From the NCBI GenBank assembly GCA_027451085.1, contig DAIDKA010000337.1:1-9209 (forward strand): a stretch of 9,209 bases of DNA, given 5' to 3'. Below, piece after piece: positions 5,497 through 9,209 of this stretch. This DNA is from Gammaproteobacteria bacterium (GTDB taxonomy: Bacteria > Pseudomonadota > Gammaproteobacteria > Steroidobacterales > Steroidobacteraceae). Both the position numbers and the translations under genes were made by a program. A model generated the notes under the pieces. The model ran no database searches and had not been told where the DNA came from. It saw nothing but the letters and a program-made list of their open reading frames with translations. Within the stretch, counting starts at the first letter, position 1, and every line of letters starts with the position of its first letter.

Positions 5497-6561
5497 CTAT
5501 CGCACCCGCGCGAGCAATCCGAGCGTCACCGTCACCAGCAATGCCGTCGGCAGCCACGCCAGCAGCACCGGGTCCAGATCAAACACCACCGTGCCGCTCT
5601 CGATCAGCCGCTGCAAGAAGAAGAACCCGATCCCAAGCAGCAGGCCGATCAGCAGGCGTACGCCGTGCGCCGACGAACGCAGGGGCCCGATCACGAACGG
5701 CATGGCCAGCAGGACCGCGAAGGCAATCGCCGCCGTACGCGCGATCCTGGACCAGAACGCGAACAGGTACGGCTTCGGGTCCAGCTGGTTGGCCTGGTAG
5801 TACCGGATCAGGCTGTACAGCGCCGCGGTGGCCAGTTCCCTTGGCTCGGCCATTGCCAGCTGCAGGAACTGCCCGCTGACGTTCGATTCCAAGGGCTTTA
5901 TGGCCTGCGCGTGCGCCGTCACCTGGTCGCCGTTGAACTGGGTCTCCGCGTAGCCGTGCAGCTGCCAGTTGTGCTTGCCGGCAGGCACCGCGCGCGCCGC
6001 CCGGCCCACCGCCGCCAGGTGATGGTCATCGGTCAGCCGGAATACGAGCATGCCACCCTGGCGCAGCCCGTCCTGTGATTGCTGGACGCTCAGGATCAGG
6101 TTGCCGTCACGCACCCAGGCGGCGCCACCTCCCAGGCTCGCATCATTGAAGCGGTCGAAGGCTTTCTGCTGCCGCGCCGCCAGCTGCATCGGCGGCGCGA
6201 TGAACTCACCCAGCACCACCTCCAGCCCCACCAGCAGCACGCCCGCGATGAACACCGCCACGGCGATGCGCGCGATCGACACCCCCGCTGCGCGAGCCAC
6301 CGTGAGTTCACTGCTGCTGGCGAGCGAACCCAGCCCGAGCAACGATCCGATCAAGGCCGCGATCGGCATCAGCTCCCAGGCCTGCTGCGGCAGGCTCATG
6401 AGTGAATACCAGAAGGCTTCCAGCACGGTGTAGCGCCCCTGTCCCGTGTCTGCCTGCTCGGCGATGAAGGTGAACAGCACGGCCAGCGCCAGCACCACCA
6501 CCAGCACCAGCGCGGTCAGTTCCAGGATGCGCCGGATGATGTACCGGTCCAGGATGTTCAT
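5497..6561 (-). CDS. lptG: LPS export ABC transporter permease LptG
   Basis: 354 residues from ATG 6559-6561, overlapping the lptF stop as ATGA (6558-6561). The N-terminus 'MNILDRYIIRRILE' is typical of LptG. There are three N-terminal membrane spans (about 14-34, 60-80, 99-118), with the cytoplasmic coupling segment 'SSSELTVARAAGVS' (82-95) that contacts the ATPase LptB. A periplasmic beta-jellyroll domain (about 119-265) and three C-terminal spans follow. With LptF and LptB (encoded elsewhere) it extracts lipopolysaccharide from the inner membrane and passes it to LptC/LptA. E. coli LptG has 360 residues, so this one is full length. An upstream in-frame extension would lie inside lptF and is not credible. 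The stop is TAG (5497-5499). Confidence 0.96.
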   Translation of the reverse strand: MNILDRYIIRRILELTALVLVVVLALAVLFTFIAEQADTGQGRYTVLEAFWYSLMSLPQQAWELMPIAALIGSLLGLGSLASSSELTVARAAGVSIARIAVAVFIAGVLLVGLEVVLGEFIAPPMQLAARQQKAFDRFNDASLGGGAAWVRDGNLILSVQQSQDGLRQGGMLVFRLTDDHHLAAVGRAARAVPAGKHNWQLHGYAETQFNGDQVTAHAQAIKPLESNVSGQFLQLAMAEPRELATAALYSLIRYYQANQLDPKPYLFAFWSRIARTAAIAFAVLLAMPFVIGPLRSSAHGVRLLIGLLLGIGFFFLQRLIESGTVVFDLDPVLLAWLPTALLVTVTLGLLARVR

Positions 6562-7658
6562 ACCGGCGCCACCAATGCAGCCCGGTGACGCAGGCGCGCC
6601 AGCCACTCGGGCACCTCGAACAGCAGCACCGTGCCCGCCACCACCACGGCATGGGTCCACCACAGGCCCAGCGCCGCAGGCATGGTGCCGTGCTCGATGG
6701 CCACGCGACCCGCGGACACCAGGTTGAAATACACGATGTAAAGCAGCACGGCCAGCCACAGCCGCGACAGCCGGCCCTGGCGCGGTCGCAGCCTTGAAAG
6801 CGGCACGGCGAGCACGGTCAGCACCATGCCCATGACAGGCAGCGCCAGCCGCCACTGCAGCTGCGCCTGCCGGTCACGCGCCTTGACCCCCCACAGTTCC
6901 CGGGTCGGTGCCGCATCAAGGTCCGCGATGTCATCATTGATCTTCGGCATCGCCACCGGGATGGTGTGCTCGCTGAAGCGCATGATGCGGAACTGCCTGC
7001 TGCCGGGTACGCCTTCCATGCGCTCGCCGTCGAATAACGTGATGGTGATGCTCTGTCCGTCGGGCGCCGTGGTATGGCGGGCGCGGCTGGCGAGGGCCAC
7101 TTCCACCCGCCCATCGCGCTCGCGCTCCACGAACACATTGCCGAGCGTGCCGTCGTCGCTGGCATTCTGGGCATACACCACGGTGCTGCCGCCGCCGAAC
7201 GTGCGGAAACGCCCTGGGGCCACGGGTGCGAACTGGCCGGCCTGCACTGCGGCATTGCGCAGGCTGAGCACGCGAGCCATGGCCATCGGCGCCACATCCA
7301 GCGACAGCCAGGCCAGAAGCGCGGTGATGATCAGTCCGAGCAGCACCACGGGCACATAGATGCGGTTCATGCCCACGCCGCAGGCCAGCGCAGCGGTCAT
7401 CTCGCTGTCGTGATACAGGCGCCCGAAGGCCATCACCAGCCCCAGCAGCAGCCCGATGGGCACCACGATGGTGAGGTTGTGAACAGCCCCGAGGCCGATG
7501 AGTTCCAGCACCACGCCGCGGGGATACTGGTTGTCGGCGGCGCGTGACAGCACCCGCGCGCCCTCGTTGGTCACGAGTATGAGCAGCAGCACCAGGGTCA
7601 CGGCCAGGCCGCTGACAAGGATCTCCCGCAGAATGTAACGATCAAGGATGCGGCCCAA
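6558..7658 (-). CDS. lptF: LPS export ABC transporter permease LptF
   Basis: 366 residues, the same length as E. coli LptF. The start is TTG (7656-7658). No ATG or GTG exists between it and the upstream in-frame stop TAA (7683-7685), and the resulting N-terminus '(M)GRILDRYILREIL' is exactly family-like. GGCGGGAA lies about six bases upstream as ribosome site. Membrane spans fall near 12-30, 51-79 and 100-122, then a periplasmic jellyroll (about 123-266), then spans near 270-288, 299-318 and 330-348. The coupling-helix segment 'RLYHDSEMTAALACGV' (80-95) faces LptB. It pairs with LptG in the LptB2FG extractor of the lipopolysaccharide transport system. It is divergent to pepA, a conserved gammaproteobacterial arrangement, and translationally coupled to lptG. 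A TTG start may lower expression. Confidence 0.96.
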   Translation of the reverse strand: MGRILDRYILREILVSGLAVTLVLLLILVTNEGARVLSRAADNQYPRGVVLELIGLGAVHNLTIVVPIGLLLGLVMAFGRLYHDSEMTAALACGVGMNRIYVPVVLLGLIITALLAWLSLDVAPMAMARVLSLRNAAVQAGQFAPVAPGRFRTFGGGSTVVYAQNASDDGTLGNVFVERERDGRVEVALASRARHTTAPDGQSITITLFDGERMEGVPGSRQFRIMRFSEHTIPVAMPKINDDIADLDAAPTRELWGVKARDRQAQLQWRLALPVMGMVLTVLAVPLSRLRPRQGRLSRLWLAVLLYIVYFNLVSAGRVAIEHGTMPAALGLWWTHAVVVAGTVLLFEVPEWLARLRHRAALVAPV

Positions 7659-7689
7659 AGCGTTCCCGCCGTCGGAATTCGGTTAAACT

Positions 7690-7709
7690 TGCGAATCTAT
7701 ATTTTCGCA
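7690..7709. promoter_or_regulatory. Operator-like inverted repeat in the lptF/pepA divergent spacer
   Basis: Perfect 6-bp arms TGCGAA (7690-7695) and TTCGCA (7704-7709) flank the AT-rich core TCTATATT, a 20-bp palindromic site within the most AT-rich stretch between the divergent genes. TATATT (7698-7703) also resembles a plus-strand -10, and TATAGA on the minus strand a weak -10 for lptF, but no good -35 is found for either. A regulator-binding site covering both promoters is plausible; no known operator is recognised. Confidence 0.4.
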
Positions 7710-7732
7710 CTGCGGAAGCATACACACCGCAG
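7710..7732 (+). repeat. Inverted repeat CTGCGG-N11-CCGCAG upstream of pepA
   Basis: Six-base perfect arms (7710-7715 and 7727-7732) around an 11-base A-rich loop, immediately following the operator-like palindrome and ending seven bases before the AGGAGA ribosome site of pepA. If transcribed it would form a small hairpin in the pepA leader. It could instead be a second protein-binding half-site pair. There is no T-run, so it is not a terminator. Confidence 0.5.
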
Positions 7733-7751
7733 CTGCCTTAGGAGAATCCCG

Positions 7752-9209
7752 ATGCGTTTTGATGTATGGTCAAAAAGCCCCGAGCAGGGTGTGGACTGCG
7801 TCGTTGCCGGCGTCTACGACGATGGCAGCCTGGGCGGCGAGACCGCGGCCCTGGACAAGGCTGCCGGCGGACGCATCAAGGCCGTCATCACCCGCGGTGA
7901 CTTCAGTGGCCGCGCCGGGGAAAGCCTGCTGCTGACCGATGCCGGCCTGAAGCAGACCCGCGTGCTGCTGGTGGGACTGGGCGCCGCCCGCAGCTTCGGC
8001 CGCAAGGCCTGGCGACGCGCCTGCACCACCGCCTTCACCGCCGCCGGCCGTACCCGTATCAAAAGCATTGCCCTGGGGCTCGAACGCCCTGCCGGCAAGG
8101 AGCTGGACGATTACTATTTCGGCCGCTGCGTGGCGGAGATCGCCGGTTCCACCGTCTATCGCATCAATGACCTGAAAACCAGCCGCAAGCCGCCCGTGCC
8201 CGCAATCAACCGCATCGTCGCCGGCCCGGTGCGCGCCACCGGCATCGCCCAGGCGAAGCTCGGCTTAGCGCACGGCGAGGCGCTGGTGACGGCCATGACC
8301 CTGCAGAAAAACCTGGGCAACCTGCCTCCCAACATCTGCAACCCGACCTACCTGGCGCAGGAGGCCAAGGCGCTGGCGAAACGCCACTCCACGGTCAAGG
8401 TCAAGGTTCTGGACGAAGCTGCGATCCGGCGCGAAAAAATGGGCTGCTTCCTCGCCGTCACCCAGGGCAGCGCGCAGCCGCCGCGCTTCATCGTGCTCGA
8501 CTACACCGGCCCGCGCGCGCCTTCCACGGCGCCCCTGGTGCTGGTCGGCAAGGGCATCACCTTCGACACCGGCGGCATCTCGCTCAAAGACCCCGGCGCC
8601 ATGGACGAAATGAAGTGGGACATGATGGGGGCGGCCTCGGTGATCTCGGCCATCGCCTTCTGCGCCGAAGCGCGCCTGCCCATTCGCGTCGTCGGCCTGG
8701 TCGCCGCCTGCGAGAACATGCCCGGCGGCACCGCGACGCGTCCCGGGGACATTGTCACCAGCGCATCGGGACAGACGGTCGAAATCCTCAACACGGACGC
8801 CGAGGGCCGCCTGGTCCTGTGCGACGCCCTGCACTACGCGCGCCGCTTCGAGCCCTCCGCCGTGGTGGACCTCGCCACTCTCACCGGCGCCTGCGTCATC
8901 GCGCTCGGCGCGCATCATACCGGCGTCATGGGCAACAGCGACGAACTGGCCCAGGAACTGGTGGCCGCGGGTGTGCGCAGCGACGACCGCGCCTGGCAGC
9001 TGCCGCTCACGGAGGAATACGTCGACCAGCTCAAGAGCAACTTCGCGGACCTGGCCAACATCGGCGGCCGCGAGGGTGGCGCCATCACCGCCGCGGGCTT
9101 CCTGTCCAAGTTCGCGCAGGGTCTGACGTGGGCGCACATGGATATCGCCGGCACGGCGTGGCTGGGCGGCGCGCAGAAGGGCAGCAGCGGCCGCCCCATG
9201 CCGCTGCTG
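7752..9209 (+). CDS. pepA: Leucyl aminopeptidase PepA (M17 family), 3' end cut by window
   Basis: Open from ATG 7752 to the last base, 486 residues without a stop. The usual C-terminus would need roughly ten more. The ribosome site AGGAGA lies seven to eight bases upstream. The N-terminal domain (about 1-165) is followed by the catalytic M17 domain. All dinuclear-metal and catalytic residues of E. coli PepA can be placed with a constant shift of three: K267, D272, D290, D349, E351 as metal ligands and K279, R353 as catalytic residues, in 'VGKGITFDTGGISLK' and the signature 'NTDAEGRL'. The enzyme is a cytosolic, hexameric, Mn/Zn-dependent aminopeptidase that trims N-terminal residues such as leucine. 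In E. coli PepA also binds DNA (carAB control, Xer recombination); whether this one does cannot be judged here. It is divergent from lptF. Confidence 0.97.
   Translation, partial: MRFDVWSKSPEQGVDCVVAGVYDDGSLGGETAALDKAAGGRIKAVITRGDFSGRAGESLLLTDAGLKQTRVLLVGLGAARSFGRKAWRRACTTAFTAAGRTRIKSIALGLERPAGKELDDYYFGRCVAEIAGSTVYRINDLKTSRKPPVPAINRIVAGPVRATGIAQAKLGLAHGEALVTAMTLQKNLGNLPPNICNPTYLAQEAKALAKRHSTVKVKVLDEAAIRREKMGCFLAVTQGSAQPPRFIVLDYTGPRAPSTAPLVLVGKGITFDTGGISLKDPGAMDEMKWDMMGAASVISAIAFCAEARLPIRVVGLVAACENMPGGTATRPGDIVTSASGQTVEILNTDAEGRLVLCDALHYARRFEPSAVVDLATLTGACVIALGAHHTGVMGNSDELAQELVAAGVRSDDRAWQLPLTEEYVDQLKSNFADLANIGGREGGAITAAGFLSKFAQGLTWAHMDIAGTAWLGGAQKGSSGRPMPLL

Noticed and set aside
6562..6855. 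Extension of lptG into lptF
   Set aside because: It overlaps LptF coding for 98 codons; the standard LptG N-terminus begins at 6561 with an ATGA overlap.
8265..9137. A 290-residue open frame on the minus strand within pepA
   Set aside because: It is a shadow of pepA: the plus strand is continuously open and carries all M17 active-site motifs.

Overview
The window looks like a chromosomal segment of a GC-rich gammaproteobacterium. The divergent pair lptF-lptG / pepA at the right is a classic gammaproteobacterial arrangement. Base composition is uniformly GC-rich, and I see no transposase, integrase, tRNA, rRNA or CRISPR array. I cannot name the genus; the style fits Xanthomonadales/Nevskiales-like lineages, but that is a guess.

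Layout, left to right. (1) The 3' end of an aldehyde dehydrogenase gene (+ strand, 1-270). (2) A five-gene, tightly overlapping minus-strand operon, read from 4015 down to 271. It encodes a small single-membrane-span protein (CnrY-like anti-sigma candidate), a periplasmic CnrX-like heavy-metal sensor, an ECF sigma factor (CnrH-like position), the periplasmic multicopper oxidase CopA with a Tat signal, and the outer-membrane copper protein CopB. (3) A 120-bp divergent control region (4016-4135) containing the only strongly AT-rich island nearby. (4) copC-copD on the plus strand: a periplasmic Cu(II)-binding protein and an inner-membrane copper protein. (5) lptG and lptF on the minus strand (LPS export permease subunits), convergent to copD. 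(6) A 93-bp divergent spacer with two neat inverted repeats. (7) pepA (leucyl aminopeptidase) on the plus strand, running off the right edge about ten residues short of the usual C-terminus.

The most interesting part is 271-4552. The regulatory gene order Y-X-H is that of the cobalt/nickel circuit cnrYXH of Cupriavidus metallidurans. Here it is joined, without a gap and through start/stop overlaps, to copper-resistance structural genes instead of an RND efflux system. The inferred model is as follows. A periplasmic metal ion binds the CnrX-like sensor, the membrane anti-sigma lets go of the ECF sigma factor, and the sigma factor transcribes its own operon including copA-copB, possibly also copCD. 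CopA would oxidise Cu(I) in the periplasm, CopC would bind Cu(II), CopD would sit in the inner membrane and CopB in the outer membrane. No CopRS/CueR regulator, copper P-type ATPase or CopZ chaperone is visible in the window. The rest (aldehyde dehydrogenase, lptFG, pepA) is ordinary housekeeping sequence.
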